64,000 nucleotides of DNA from DATAVB01 sp040414495. GTDB lineage: Bacteria; Actinomycetota; Actinomycetes; Mycobacteriales; QHCD01. The stretch's first letter is position 1. Each line of letters begins with the position of its first letter. Shown one piece after another: positions 21,951 to 29,916 of the stretch. Below the pieces are notes generated by a model. It saw only the letters and a list, made by a program, of their open reading frames with translations. It was not told where the DNA came from and did no database searches. The stretch covers positions 1 through 64,000 of the forward strand of contig JBEDUI010000081.1 of assembly GCA_040414495.1 (NCBI GenBank), read 5' to 3'. Made by a program: the position numbers and the translations under genes.

Positions 21951-22427
21951 GTGAAGTTGTCTCAGGGCGTCGAGTGGGGCTTGCACGTGGCCACGTTGCT
22001 GGCGCTGGCACCGGCCGGCCAGACGGTCCGGCGGGACGCCCTGGCCGGGCATTACGCCCTGCCCGAGGCGTATCTGGCCAAGCACCTGCAGGCGCTGACC
22101 CGGTCCGGCGTACTGCACGCCACGCCCGGGCCACGGGGCGGTTACCGGCTGGCCCGTGCGGCCGCCGATATTACGGTTCTCGAAGTCGTGGAGGCGGTCG
22201 ACGGAGCGGCCAAGCCGTTTATCTGCCAGGAGATCCGGCAACGCGGCGCCAGCGGATTATCGCCCGAGGAATGCCGCCGCCCGTGCCTGATCCATTCGGT
22301 GATGAACGATGCCGACGAGGCGTGGCGGTCCTCGCTGCGCGAAGTGACCCTGGCCGATCTGGTCGCGGGCCTGCCGAGCCGGATCCGGCGGCGCAACGAG
22401 AAGCTAATGGCGGACGCGGCCAGCTGA
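21951..22427 (+). CDS. Rrf2-family transcriptional regulator
   Basis: A 158-residue protein with an N-terminal winged helix (MKLSQGVEWGLHVATLLAL; LPEAYLAKHLQALTRSGVL; GPRGGYRLAR) typical of Rrf2 proteins. The C-terminal half has three cysteines spaced C-x15-C-x3-C. IscR and NsrR ligate an Fe-S cluster with three close cysteines, so this one could sense iron, oxygen or redox state, but the spacing differs and metal binding is not shown. GTG start. It is divergent from the MFS-dioxygenase pair and probably represses it. Confidence 0.9.
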   Translation: MKLSQGVEWGLHVATLLALAPAGQTVRRDALAGHYALPEAYLAKHLQALTRSGVLHATPGPRGGYRLARAAADITVLEVVEAVDGAAKPFICQEIRQRGASGLSPEECRRPCLIHSVMNDADEAWRSSLREVTLADLVAGLPSRIRRRNEKLMADAAS

Positions 22428-22436
22428 ACAATCAGG

Positions 22437-22486
22437 GACCGCCTCCCGGGACACCGGAGAGGGGGGTGATGTCCCCGGAGGCGGTC
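22437..22486. ncRNA. Long hairpin with G-rich loop able to pair with a downstream C run
   Basis: Arms at 22437-22453 and 22470-22486 pair over 17 bp with one mismatch. The 16-base loop contains GGGGGGTG (22461-22468), which is an exact complement of CACCCCCC about 80 bases downstream, just before the next gene, so a pseudoknot could form. It may be a terminator for the Rrf2 gene or a structured RNA; on the minus strand it would show a C6 loop. Confidence 0.35.
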
Positions 22487-22605
22487 GGTCATCACGAGCC
22501 GCTTGATCAGAGCGACATCGTGCCGTGCAGGTCACACCGTAGCCCCGGAACACCCCCCGCTGGGAATGGAACGGGCAAATATCTCATTGCTGGCAGGGAT
22601 TCTCG

Positions 22606-22611
22606 TACAGT
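22606..22611 (+). promoter_or_regulatory. -10 box of leaderless transcript
   Basis: TACAGT is followed by 7 bases and then the ATG at 22619. There is no ribosome site, so the mRNA is probably leaderless. Confidence 0.55.
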
Positions 22612-22618
22612 CGAGCGC

Positions 22619-23050
22619 ATGGCGCCGACCTTTGACGATGTTCGGCGGCTCGCCGCCGAGGAAACTGGCCTGGCCGTTCTGGCCACTACCCGAACCGACG
22701 GCAGCGTGCACGCCACCGTGGTAAACGCGGGCCCGCTCACCGACCCGATCTCCGCACAACCCAGCGTCGGCGTGGTGGTTCGCGGCGATGCCCGCAAGCT
22801 GGAGCACCTGCGTCGTACCGGGCACGCGACGCTGACCTTCCGCCGCGGCTGGAACTGGGTATCGCTCGACGGCCCGGTGCGGATCATTCCGCCGGGCCAC
22901 CCGGACGTGGACGTACCGGCCCTGCTGCGAGCGATCTTCACCGCGGCCGGAGGCACCCACGAAGACTGGGCCGAGTTCGACCGGGTGATGGCCGCCGAGA
23001 AACGGGTCGCGGTCCTGGTCGAGCCGACCCGCATCACCGGCAACGGTTGA
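22619..23050 (+). CDS. PPOX-class / F420-dependent split-barrel protein
   Basis: A 143-residue split beta-barrel protein of the pyridoxamine 5'-phosphate oxidase-like superfamily. GLAVLATTRTDGSVHATVVNAG and LEHLRRTGHATLTFRRG match the actinobacterial branch whose members bind coenzyme F420, FMN or heme. The cofactor cannot be told from sequence. It is likely leaderless, with TACAGT 7 bases before the ATG, and stands alone between a regulator and a carbonic anhydrase. Confidence 0.8.
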   Translation: MAPTFDDVRRLAAEETGLAVLATTRTDGSVHATVVNAGPLTDPISAQPSVGVVVRGDARKLEHLRRTGHATLTFRRGWNWVSLDGPVRIIPPGHPDVDVPALLRAIFTAAGGTHEDWAEFDRVMAAEKRVAVLVEPTRITGNG

Positions 23051-23099
23051 CCGAACCGGGTTAGGGTAGGGCGTTTGTACCGCCGGCCAACGGATCGAG

Positions 23100-23603
23100 A
23101 TGAACGAACACTTCAAGGACGTCCTGCACGCGAACGAACAGTTCGCGCAGCACTACAACAGCAGCCACCTGGTCGGACGCGCCGCCCGCGGGCTGGCCAT
23201 CGTCACCTGCATGGACTCGCGTATCGACCCGCTGGGCATGCTCGGCCTGGCCAAGGGCGACGCCAAGATCCTGCGCAACGCCGGCGCCCGGGTGACCGAT
23301 GACGTGCTACGGACCCTCGTGCTCGCGGTCCACCTGCTTGCGGTCGACCGGGTCATGGTCGTGGCCCACACCGACTGCCGGATGACCAAGGTCACCGACG
23401 ACGAGGTGCACGAGGCAATTCGGGCCGACGCCGGCCTGGACACCCGCAGCCTGGAATTCGGCGCGATTTCGGACCAGCGGGCCGTGCTGGCCCACGACGT
23501 GCAGCGGGTCCGTAGCTCGCCGTATCTGCCGGACGGCCTGCCCGTGCTTGGCTGCGTGTACGACCTGGACACCGGGCGGGTCAACATTCTGGTAACCGAG
23601 TAG
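23100..23603 (+). CDS. Beta-carbonic anhydrase
   Basis: A 167-residue protein close in build to the short mycobacterial enzyme Rv1284. It should interconvert CO2 and bicarbonate. The zinc ligands are Cys37, His90 and Cys93, and the Asp39-Arg41 catalytic pair is in CMDSRID. HTDC and the TDDVLRTLVLA helix also fit. At 163-170 residues this subfamily is shorter than plant-type enzymes. The start is the ATG at 23100; upstream GGATCGAG is a weak ribosome site. Confidence 0.92.
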   Translation: MNEHFKDVLHANEQFAQHYNSSHLVGRAARGLAIVTCMDSRIDPLGMLGLAKGDAKILRNAGARVTDDVLRTLVLAVHLLAVDRVMVVAHTDCRMTKVTDDEVHEAIRADAGLDTRSLEFGAISDQRAVLAHDVQRVRSSPYLPDGLPVLGCVYDLDTGRVNILVTE

Positions 23604-23681
23604 CGGCTCATCTGTCGAAATCGCCGCCACAGTTTCTACGGGTTCTATGACAGCTCCACCACGAACCCGATAGGAGAAACA

Positions 23682-24050
23682 ATGGCAACGACTCTCGGCA
23701 GCATTCTGCTGGGCACCGCCGATCCGGACCGGCTGCGGCGTTGGTACGTCGAAGCTTTCGACGCGAAGGTCGACGAGTACGGATTTCTCCAGTTCGAGGA
23801 CAGCCCGGGCGTTCTGGTCGACGGCCGCTCCGATGTGCAGCCGGCCAATCCCGAGCCGGGCCGGGTCATCCTCAACTTCCATGTCGACGACGCCCGGGCC
23901 ACCGCGGCCCACCTCGATGGAATGGGCGTCTCCTGGCTGGTGCCGGTCGAGAAACGCGACAACGGCCTGTTCGGCACGCTGCTCGACCCCGACGGCAACT
24001 ACGTCCAGATCATCCAGCTGAGCGAGGAATACCTCGCCGCTCGGTCCTGA
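23682..24050 (+). CDS. VOC-family (glyoxalase/dioxygenase-like) protein
   Basis: A 122-residue single VOC domain of two beta-alpha-beta-beta-beta modules. ILLGTADPDRLRRWYVEAF opens the first module and TLLDPDGNYVQIIQL closes the second, with Asp and Asn where metal-binding residues often lie. The chemistry is unknown: members include glyoxalases, dioxygenases and resistance proteins. GGAGA stands just before the ATG. It is followed by a second VOC gene after 37 bases, so the two may work as a pair. Confidence 0.8.
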   Translation: MATTLGSILLGTADPDRLRRWYVEAFDAKVDEYGFLQFEDSPGVLVDGRSDVQPANPEPGRVILNFHVDDARATAAHLDGMGVSWLVPVEKRDNGLFGTLLDPDGNYVQIIQLSEEYLAARS

Positions 24051-24087
24051 CCCGTAATTTACTGTCCACTGTGAGGGGACAATTGTC

Positions 24088-24453
24088 ATGTTCGAGAAAA
24101 CAAAGGCATTCAGCGGCTTCTCGGTGAACGACATCCCGAACGCCAAGGCGTTCTACAGCCAGACCCTGGGCCTGCGGGTTTCAGAGGAAAACGGAATGCT
24201 GATCCTGCATGTCGCCGGCGACCGGGACATCCTGGTCTACCCAAAGGACAACCACACCCCGGCCACGTTCACCATTCTCAATTTCCCGGTGACCGATATC
24301 GAGACGGCCGTCGACGAGCTGTCGTCCCGGGGCGTCCGGTTCGAACACTACGAAGGCCTGGACGAAAAAGGAATCAACCGGCAGGGCGGCCCGCTGATTG
24401 CCTGGTTCCAGGACCCGGCCGGCAACATTCTGTCCGTACTGCAGGAAGACTGA
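24088..24453 (+). CDS. VOC-family protein
   Basis: A 121-residue VOC domain. FSGFSVNDIPNAKAFYSQTLGLRV is characteristic of the first module, and LIAWFQDPAGNILSVLQ of the second. It is only distantly similar to the preceding VOC protein. A GAGGGG site precedes the ATG. Substrate is not known. It is the last gene before the MITE-like sequence and the end of the facing dnaB gene. Confidence 0.82.
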   Translation: MFEKTKAFSGFSVNDIPNAKAFYSQTLGLRVSEENGMLILHVAGDRDILVYPKDNHTPATFTILNFPVTDIETAVDELSSRGVRFEHYEGLDEKGINRQGGPLIAWFQDPAGNILSVLQED

Positions 24454-24473
24454 ACCACCAGATAGGCGGCCCA

Positions 24474-24531
24474 GGGCGTGTCTCTCGAATTCTCGGCCTG
24501 CTGCGACGCCCGAGATTTATGAGACGCGCCC
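24474..24531. mobile_element. Short MITE-like element
   Basis: It starts GGGCGTGTCTCTCGAATTC and ends with a near-inverted copy (GAGACGCGCCC). The first 35 bases match, with few differences, one end of the larger element at 45882-46042, including CTCGGCCTGCTGCG. It therefore looks like a 58-bp internally deleted relative. No TA duplication is visible here. Confidence 0.6.
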
Positions 24532-24559
24532 AGGGCGTGTTGCTAAAGCAGCACGCCCT
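24532..24559 (-). terminator. Hairpin over the dnaB stop codon
   Basis: AGGGCGTGTTGCT and AGCAGCACGCCCT pair over 13 bp with one G-T position, and the stem covers the dnaB stop. Its outer 8 bp are the same as the tips of the adjacent MITE-like element, so the terminator may derive from one. Confidence 0.55.
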
Positions 24560-25931
24560 AGTCCTGCTGCATATCGACGAACCGTTGGTAATGGCCCTGA
24601 AAGGCGACGGTGATCGTGCCGGTCGGGCCATTACGGTTCTTGGCCAGAATCAGGTCCGCCTCGCCGGCGCGGGGCGATTCGCGTTCGTACATGTCCTCGC
24701 GGTGCAGCAGGATGACCATGTCGGAGTCCTGCTCGATAGCTCCGGATTCACGCAGGTCCGAGAGCATCGGCTTTTTGTCGGTGCGCTGCTCTGGACCACG
24801 GTTCAACTGGCTGATCGCAATGACGGGGCAATCGAGTTCCTTGGCCAGCAGCTTCAGCGACCGGGAGAACTCGCTGACCTCCATCTGCCGTGATTCGACC
24901 CGCTTGCCGCTGGTCATCAGCTGCAGATAGTCGATGACGATGAGCTTGAGGTTGTGCCGCTGTTTCAGGCGCCGCGATTTGGCCCGGATTTCCATCATGG
25001 TCAGGTTGGGCGAGTCGTCGATATACAGCGGCGCGTCGGCTACCTCGCCCATTCGCCGGGCCAGCCGGCCCCAGTCGTCGTCGCTCATATTGCCCGAACG
25101 CATGTGGTGCAGCGGAACCTTCGCCTCGGCCGAGAGCAGACGCATGGTGATCTCGGACTTGCTCATTTCCAGCGAGAAGATCACCGATGCCTCGCCGCCG
25201 CGGATCGAGCACTGCCGGGCCAGATTCAGCCCGAGGATCGACTTTCCGACACCGGGCCGAGCGGCGATGGTGACCATCTGCGAGGGCTGCAAGCCGTTGG
25301 TGATTTGGTCCAGTTCGGAGAATCCGGTGGGTACGCCGAGGCTCACCCCGCCGCGGCTGGCGATGGCGTCGATCTCATCCATCGTCCCCTGCAGCAGCTG
25401 CTCGAGCCGGACGTAGTCCTCGCTGGTCCGCTGCTCGGTGATGTCGTAAACGGCGGCCTGGGCCCGGTCGACGACGTCGTCGATGTCGCCGGCATCGTTG
25501 GCCGCGCCGTACCCCAACTGCACGATCCGCGTCCCGGCCTCGATGAGCCGGCGCAACACGGCCCGTTCGGCCACGATCTGGGCGTAGTAGCCGGCGTTGG
25601 CCGCGGTCGGCACGGACGAGATCAGGGTGTGCAGGTACGGAGTGCCACCTATCCGGGTCAGCTGCCCGGAGCGGGTCAGCTCGGCCGAGACGGTGATCGG
25701 GTCGGCCGGCTCGCCCCGCCCGTACAGATCGAGGATGGTGTCGTAGATCGACTGGTGCGCTGGGCGGTAGAAGTCGGTGCCATTGAGCACCTCGACCACG
25801 TCGGCGATGGCGTCCTTGGAGAGCAGCATGCCGCCAAGCACCGACTGCTCGGCCTGCAGATCCTGCGGCGGCTGCCGGTCATACGCCGCTGGCGCTGGCC
25901 CGGCCACCTCGCGGTCATCGACAACCGCCAT
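24558..25931 (-). CDS. dnaB: Replicative DNA helicase
   Basis: A 457-residue DnaB, the hexameric 5'-3' helicase of the replication fork. The N-terminal domain (LQAEQSVLGGMLL) is followed by a linker and a RecA-like ATPase domain with Walker A ARPGVGKS, Walker B LIVIDYLQLM, and the SQLNRGPEQR arginine region. Length is normal and there is no intein, unlike many actinobacterial dnaB genes. A long GGAGGGGGGAGA ribosome site lies before the ATG. It is downstream of rplI in the same direction but separated by about 1 kb that carries DnaA boxes. Confidence 0.97.
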   Translation of the reverse strand: MAVVDDREVAGPAPAAYDRQPPQDLQAEQSVLGGMLLSKDAIADVVEVLNGTDFYRPAHQSIYDTILDLYGRGEPADPITVSAELTRSGQLTRIGGTPYLHTLISSVPTAANAGYYAQIVAERAVLRRLIEAGTRIVQLGYGAANDAGDIDDVVDRAQAAVYDITEQRTSEDYVRLEQLLQGTMDEIDAIASRGGVSLGVPTGFSELDQITNGLQPSQMVTIAARPGVGKSILGLNLARQCSIRGGEASVIFSLEMSKSEITMRLLSAEAKVPLHHMRSGNMSDDDWGRLARRMGEVADAPLYIDDSPNLTMMEIRAKSRRLKQRHNLKLIVIDYLQLMTSGKRVESRQMEVSEFSRSLKLLAKELDCPVIAISQLNRGPEQRTDKKPMLSDLRESGAIEQDSDMVILLHREDMYERESPRAGEADLILAKNRNGPTGTITVAFQGHYQRFVDMQQD

Positions 25932-26236
25932 CAGCGTCTCCCCCCTCCGGCCTGTCTGCTCGCGCCGACAGCCAACCCCGCGGCAATATCCACAGCCCTG
26001 TCCACCGGGCCACTACCGATCGGCCGAATCAACGACGGCTTGTGGACAACCGGCTCGACGAATGCACCGATACCACCCTTGCCGATCACGTCCGCGCCGT
26101 CGCGCGGCGCGCCGGGCCCGTTGTCCGATGTTGCGAACAGCACGCCCCGGCCACCTGCTTTCACAGCGGAGTCCAGGCCGGCCTTTCGGCCCGCCGCCAT
26201 CGTCACGCCCGGCTTGTCCGTCGACCGTCGCCCCAT
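25931..26236 (-). CDS. Possible small protein translationally coupled to dnaB
   Basis: An open frame of 101 codons ends in TGATG, sharing one base with the dnaB start. Its third codon positions are fairly G/C-rich. The product is Gly-rich with no recognised domain. Two DnaA-box-like sites lie within it, so it may be merely the open part of a control region. Confidence 0.25.
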   Translation of the reverse strand: MGRRSTDKPGVTMAAGRKAGLDSAVKAGGRGVLFATSDNGPGAPRDGADVIGKGGIGAFVEPVVHKPSLIRPIGSGPVDRAVDIAAGLAVGASRQAGGGRR

Positions 26237-26596
26237 GCCCGCCTTGCGCCCCCTGCATCGTCGGATCCGAGCCGGTTAACCGACCCGGATCCGATCCCGC
26301 CGCCATGTCGGACCGCCCCGGTCCGTCCGTCCATCTGTCGACATCTGTCTACATCGAGGGTCTGACATGGCTCGCCCCCAAAACCGCGTCGGAGACCGAC
26401 TCAGAAACCGACTGGGTGAGGCTAGAGCCGGTTGCGCCGCCGACTCAATTCCGCCTGTGGGCGAAGCTGCGGACAGCCTGTGGAGGAAGCGGCGCGTCCC
26501 TGTGCGGAGAATGCGGACGGCCTGTGGATTAGCTTGTGGGAAACGCTCACATAGGGGCGCTGACCTGCGGCTTCACGATCGACAGGCTGTGGACAA
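25986..26596. promoter_or_regulatory. Cluster of DnaA boxes upstream of dnaB
   Basis: Perfect TTGTCCACA boxes are on the minus strand at 26041-26049 and 26588-26596. Single-mismatch relatives of TTATCCACA are ATATCCACA at 25986-25994 (plus) and TAATCCACA at 26523-26531 (minus). Weaker sites lie at 26478-26486 and 26535-26543. No AT-rich unwinding region is evident. Confidence 0.6.
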
Positions 26597-26928
26597 AAAA
26601 TTCCTGGGCTCGATTTGTCATCGACTGACGAGCCGCGGCGGTGACCGTTGTGGGCGAATTCGCCGGGCCGGCTTTCAGCCGTATTGAGCCTCTCTCGCGA
26701 CCGCTGGTGGGCAAGGCCCACCAAAAGGCGACGTCAATCCGTAGCCAAGTGCGCTGCGCCAGCCTGGGGCTGGGGACTCGGCGGTTACCGAAAGTCATCG
26801 CGACCGCCGCGGCGCCAGATCGGTGCGCGCCAATGGCCGGAGCGGCCGGACCCGCTCAAGCAGATGGCCCGGGTACTCGCCGCCAGAACGACGGCGAGAT
26901 CCCGGGCCTGATCTTGCGGTGCGGTTGG
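26237..26928. other. Gene-free stretch between rplI and the dnaB region
   Basis: Apart from the DnaA-box-like sites this segment shows only an 8-bp hairpin, TGGTGGGC/GCCCACCA with an AAG loop, at 26705-26723. That could mark the end of the ribosomal operon. I see no convincing gene. Confidence 0.5.
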
Positions 26929-27375
26929 CTATTCGCCGACGACGTTCAGCGAGACCGCGGCGACAACCTCAGGGTGGATCCGAACGCTGACCTTGTGCGT
27001 ACCGGTGCTCTTGATGTGGCCCGGCAACTCGATGCGACGACGGTCGACGTTCGGTCCGCCGGCCGCCTTCACTGCCGCGACCACGTCGGCCGCGGTGACC
27101 GAACCAAACAGGCGGCCGCCATCGCCGGCCTTGGCGCGCAGGGTCACCTTCAGCGACTCGAGCTGGCCCTTGATCTCGTTGGCGTGGCCCAGGTCGCGCA
27201 CCTCGCGCACCTCGCGGGCTCGCTTGATCTGGGCGATCTGCTTCTCGCCGCCACGCGTCCACGCGATCGCGTAGCCACGCGGGACGAGGTAATTGCGGCC
27301 GTAACCGTCCTTGACCTCGACCACGTCGCCGGGCGCGCCGACCCCGCTGACCTCCTGCGTGAGGATGAGCTTCAC
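26929..27375 (-). CDS. rplI: Ribosomal protein bL9
   Basis: A 148-residue bL9. The N-terminal rRNA-binding domain begins MKLILTQEVSGVGAPGDVVEVKDGYGRNYLVPRG in family style; a long connecting helix and a C-terminal domain ending LNVVGE follow. It is the last gene of the rpsF-ssb-rpsR-rplI cluster, 14 bases after rpsR. Confidence 0.98.
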   Translation of the reverse strand: MKLILTQEVSGVGAPGDVVEVKDGYGRNYLVPRGYAIAWTRGGEKQIAQIKRAREVREVRDLGHANEIKGQLESLKVTLRAKAGDGGRLFGSVTAADVVAAVKAAGGPNVDRRRIELPGHIKSTGTHKVSVRIHPEVVAAVSLNVVGE

Positions 27376-27389
27376 GATCGACTCCTTCC

Positions 27390-27626
27390 TCAGCGAGCGG
27401 TGCTGGTGTAGGGCAGCAACGCCATCTCACGGCTGTTCTTGATCGCCGTGGCGACGTCACGCTGGTGCTGGCTGCAATTGCCGGTCACCCGGCGGGCCCG
27501 GATCTTGCCGCGGTCGGAGATGTACTTCCGCAGCAGGGTGGTGTCCTTGAAGTCGATGTAGCGCACCTTGTCCTTACAGAAAACGCACACCTTCTTCTTG
27601 GGCTTGCGTATTGGTGCCTTGGACAT
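27390..27626 (-). CDS. rpsR: Ribosomal protein bS18
   Basis: A 78-residue bS18 of the 30S platform, where it pairs with bS6. It has the zinc-type (C+) form: CVFC near the N terminus and GNCSQHQ later supply the ligands. Zinc-independent paralogues often exist elsewhere in actinobacteria and are induced by zinc shortage. It lies between ssb and rplI. Confidence 0.97.
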   Translation of the reverse strand: MSKAPIRKPKKKVCVFCKDKVRYIDFKDTTLLRKYISDRGKIRARRVTGNCSQHQRDVATAIKNSREMALLPYTSTAR

Positions 27627-27656
27627 GTTGATCTGATTTCTCCTAAAAATCTGGGG

Positions 27657-28169
27657 TTAGAACGGCGGCTCGTCCGAGTACCCACCGGAGGAGGCCGCCG
27701 GAGCAGAGGCCCACGGGTCGTCGGACTGTCCTCCGCCCGACGGCGCACCGCCGCCGTAGCCACCGCTGTCGCCGCCGCCACCGAAACCGCCGCCCGAGCT
27801 GCCCCGCGAGGTCTTGTTGACCTTCGCGGTGGCGTAACGCAGGGACGGGCCGATTTCGTCGACGTCGAGCTCGACGACGGTCCGCTTCTCGCCTTCCTTG
27901 GTTTCGAACGACCGCTGCTTGAGCCGGCCGTTGACCACCACGCGGGTGCCCCGGGTCAGCGACTCCGCGACGTTCTCCGCGGCCTGCCGCCAGACCGAGC
28001 AGCGCAGGAACAGCGCTTCGCCGTCCTTCCACTCGTTGGTCTGCCGGTCGAAGGTGCGCGGCGTCGAGGCCACGGTGAAGTTGGCGACGGCCGCACCCGA
28101 CGGGGTGAACCGAAGCTCAGGGTCGGCGGTCAGGTTGCCGACCACGGTGATGACTGTCTCGCCTGCCAT
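27657..28169 (-). CDS. ssb: Single-stranded DNA-binding protein
   Basis: A 170-residue SSB. Residues 1-110 form the OB-fold (ITVVGNLTADPELRFT; FLRCSVWRQAAENVAESLTRG). A Gly-rich disordered linker leads to the acidic tip SDEPPF, which recruits replication and repair proteins. It is between rpsF and rpsR, as usual, and co-transcribed with them. Confidence 0.97.
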   Translation of the reverse strand: MAGETVITVVGNLTADPELRFTPSGAAVANFTVASTPRTFDRQTNEWKDGEALFLRCSVWRQAAENVAESLTRGTRVVVNGRLKQRSFETKEGEKRTVVELDVDEIGPSLRYATAKVNKTSRGSSGGGFGGGGDSGGYGGGAPSGGGQSDDPWASAPAASSGGYSDEPPF

Positions 28170-28286
28170 GAGTGACTCCTCTGCCCTCGGGCCAGAGCTG
28201 GATTTCGGATCAGTGTTGTCGCACGCTAGCGCGCCGGGAGGACCCGCCGCTTGACTTGTCCACCGATCCAGCTGGCTGGGTTAGGG

Positions 28287-28580
28287 CTACTTGCGACCCG
28301 GTCGGATGACCTTGGTGCGCAGCACCGCATCGGTGAGGTTGAGCTGACGGTCCAGCTCGGCCACCGTGTGTGCCTCGGCCTGCAGGTCGATCACGGCGTA
28401 GATGCCCTCGACGCGCTTCTTGATTTCGTACGCGAGACGGCGGCGACCCCAGATGTCGACGTTTTCCACAGCGCCGCCGTCATTGCGGACCACGCCGAGG
28501 AAGGTGTCGAGCGATGGAGCGACGGTGCGTTCCTCAAGATCGGGATCGAGGATCACCATCAGTTCGTAATGACGCAACAT
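28287..28580 (-). CDS. rpsF: Ribosomal protein bS6
   Basis: A 97-residue bS6 (MLRHYELMVILDPDLEER at the N terminus) of the 30S platform. I start at 28580, where a GGAGG site precedes the ATG; the frame is open upstream but that part is the leader. A hairpin over this ribosome site has the form of the S6:S18-binding mRNA element, so the bS6-bS18 pair probably represses the operon. First gene of rpsF-ssb-rpsR-rplI. Confidence 0.97.
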   Translation of the reverse strand: MLRHYELMVILDPDLEERTVAPSLDTFLGVVRNDGGAVENVDIWGRRRLAYEIKKRVEGIYAVIDLQAEAHTVAELDRQLNLTDAVLRTKVIRPGRK

Positions 28581-28587
28581 CCACTCA

Positions 28588-28631
28588 CCTCCTGTGGACT
28601 GGAACGGCCGCGGACCTTCCGCGGCAGGAGG
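28588..28631 (-). promoter_or_regulatory. S6:S18-binding leader element of rpsF
   Basis: In the mRNA, CCTCCTG pairs with CAGGAGG, which is the rpsF ribosome site. Inside it CCGCGGA/TCCGCGG form a second stem with loop AGG. A CCG stands directly after this inner stem, the conserved unpaired CCG that the bS6:bS18 complex recognises in known rpsF leaders. Binding would hide the ribosome site and switch off the operon. Confidence 0.8.
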
Positions 28632-28818
28632 GTGTGCGTCGACCATCGCGCACGCTCGGGTGGTTGATGGTCTGGCGGTTCGCGATCGACGCGAAACCTC
28701 AAACAGCGTACCGGAAGAAATCAGGGCACCTGACCAGCCGGTTGCCGGCGCCGGATCCCGGGTGGATCCGATCGCCGTCAACTGGCTGGCCGGTGCCCTT
28801 TGAGTCTTTGTGTGCGGG

Positions 28819-29892
28819 TTAGGCGGTCCGACGCTGGGTGACGAGCGTACGGACCAGAGCCAGGGCGACCGTGCTGAGCAACGCGATCGCCGCGATCACC
28901 GACCAGTTGGCGCCGAGGGGTGACCCGGCTGAGCTGGTCGAAGCCGTCGTGTCCAATGCCCGCTCGGGCGGAGCCTGGTGGTTCTTGGAACCACCGTTCG
29001 AGTTGCCACCGCCCGGACCGTCGGACTTGTGGCCGGCGGCCGCACTGCTGCTGCTGGTGGACACGGGTTCCTGGGTGTGGCGGGGCGACCGGTGAGTCGC
29101 CGGCCGGGTGGAACTGGCCGTGGGTGTCGGCTCGGTGGTGCCGGTGCCGTGGGTCTGGCCGCTGCCACCGTGGTCGCTCCCGCCCCGGCCCGGCGGCGGC
29201 ATGACCTGGCTGGCCACATCCGAGGGCGGCGGGGTGTAGCCGGAAATGGTCGGCGACGACTGGCCGCCACCGCTGCCCGAACCGGAGGTGGGGCCGGCCG
29301 ATGACGACGCTTTACTGGTCGGCTGGGCCGGCGGTGGCGTGCTGGTCTTGCCCTGAGTCGGCGACGGAGCGCTCGACGACGTGGCCGGCGGTGTCGACTT
29401 GGCCGGTGTCGCGGCAACCGTGATCTGCCCGTGGAACGTTTCGCTCTGTGGATCCGTAGCGAGACCGAGCAGCGCGTGGCCCTGGTACGTGGCCGAGAAG
29501 TTGACGACGAACGGCTTGCTGCCGGAGCTGTACCCGGGGACGACCCGCTCCTGGTTGCGTTCGACCGTGAACTGCTGCTGGGTGGCACCGGTCACGGTGA
29601 CCGTGACCGAACGCAGGGTGCCGCTGAGCGCCCCGATTACGGGCACGCTCTGGCTCGGGTCGATGTCGTTGCTGAACACGACGTCGGAGCCTGGTGCGAT
29701 GGTGACCGAGGTCTGTCCCTTGTGGTCACCAATTTGGATCCCGTTGGCGGTGAAGTGCACTACGGCGGTGCTAGCGGCACCAGCCGAATGCGACGTCAAC
29801 CCGACAATTCCTATACCGATCGCCGCGGCGGCGGTCGCAACTGCACCAATGCGACGCGCCGCTCGCGGGACCCCCGAACTCGTACCGCGCAT
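28819..29892 (-). CDS. Secreted, membrane-anchored protein with Pro/Ser/Thr-rich stalk
   Basis: A 357-residue protein: signal peptide (about 1-40), a beta-type domain (about 41-160), a long Ser/Pro/Gly/Thr-rich stalk, and a C-terminal membrane helix with a short basic tail (VRTLVTQRR). There is no LPxTG before the helix. The N-terminal domain is a paralogue of the gene upstream, sharing VVFxNDIDP, VTVTVxGATQ and the PxxSG stretch. The fold resembles cupredoxin-like or other beta sandwiches but no copper ligands are clear. GGAG lies before the ATG. It forms a pair with the upstream gene, 24 bases away. Confidence 0.7.
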   Translation of the reverse strand: MRGTSSGVPRAARRIGAVATAAAAIGIGIVGLTSHSAGAASTAVVHFTANGIQIGDHKGQTSVTIAPGSDVVFSNDIDPSQSVPVIGALSGTLRSVTVTVTGATQQQFTVERNQERVVPGYSSGSKPFVVNFSATYQGHALLGLATDPQSETFHGQITVAATPAKSTPPATSSSAPSPTQGKTSTPPPAQPTSKASSSAGPTSGSGSGGGQSSPTISGYTPPPSDVASQVMPPPGRGGSDHGGSGQTHGTGTTEPTPTASSTRPATHRSPRHTQEPVSTSSSSAAAGHKSDGPGGGNSNGGSKNHQAPPERALDTTASTSSAGSPLGANWSVIAAIALLSTVALALVRTLVTQRRTA

Positions 29893-29916
29893 TCCTACTC
29901 CAAAGGAGGCGAATCG

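Noticed and set aside
22437..22486. 6C small RNA on the minus strand
   Set aside because: The loop has six Cs on that strand, but the family needs two such hairpins and I find only one.
25986..26596. This region as the chromosomal oriC
   Set aside because: No dnaA or dnaN beside it and no AT-rich unwinding element; only a few boxes. In this clade oriC lies between dnaA and dnaN.
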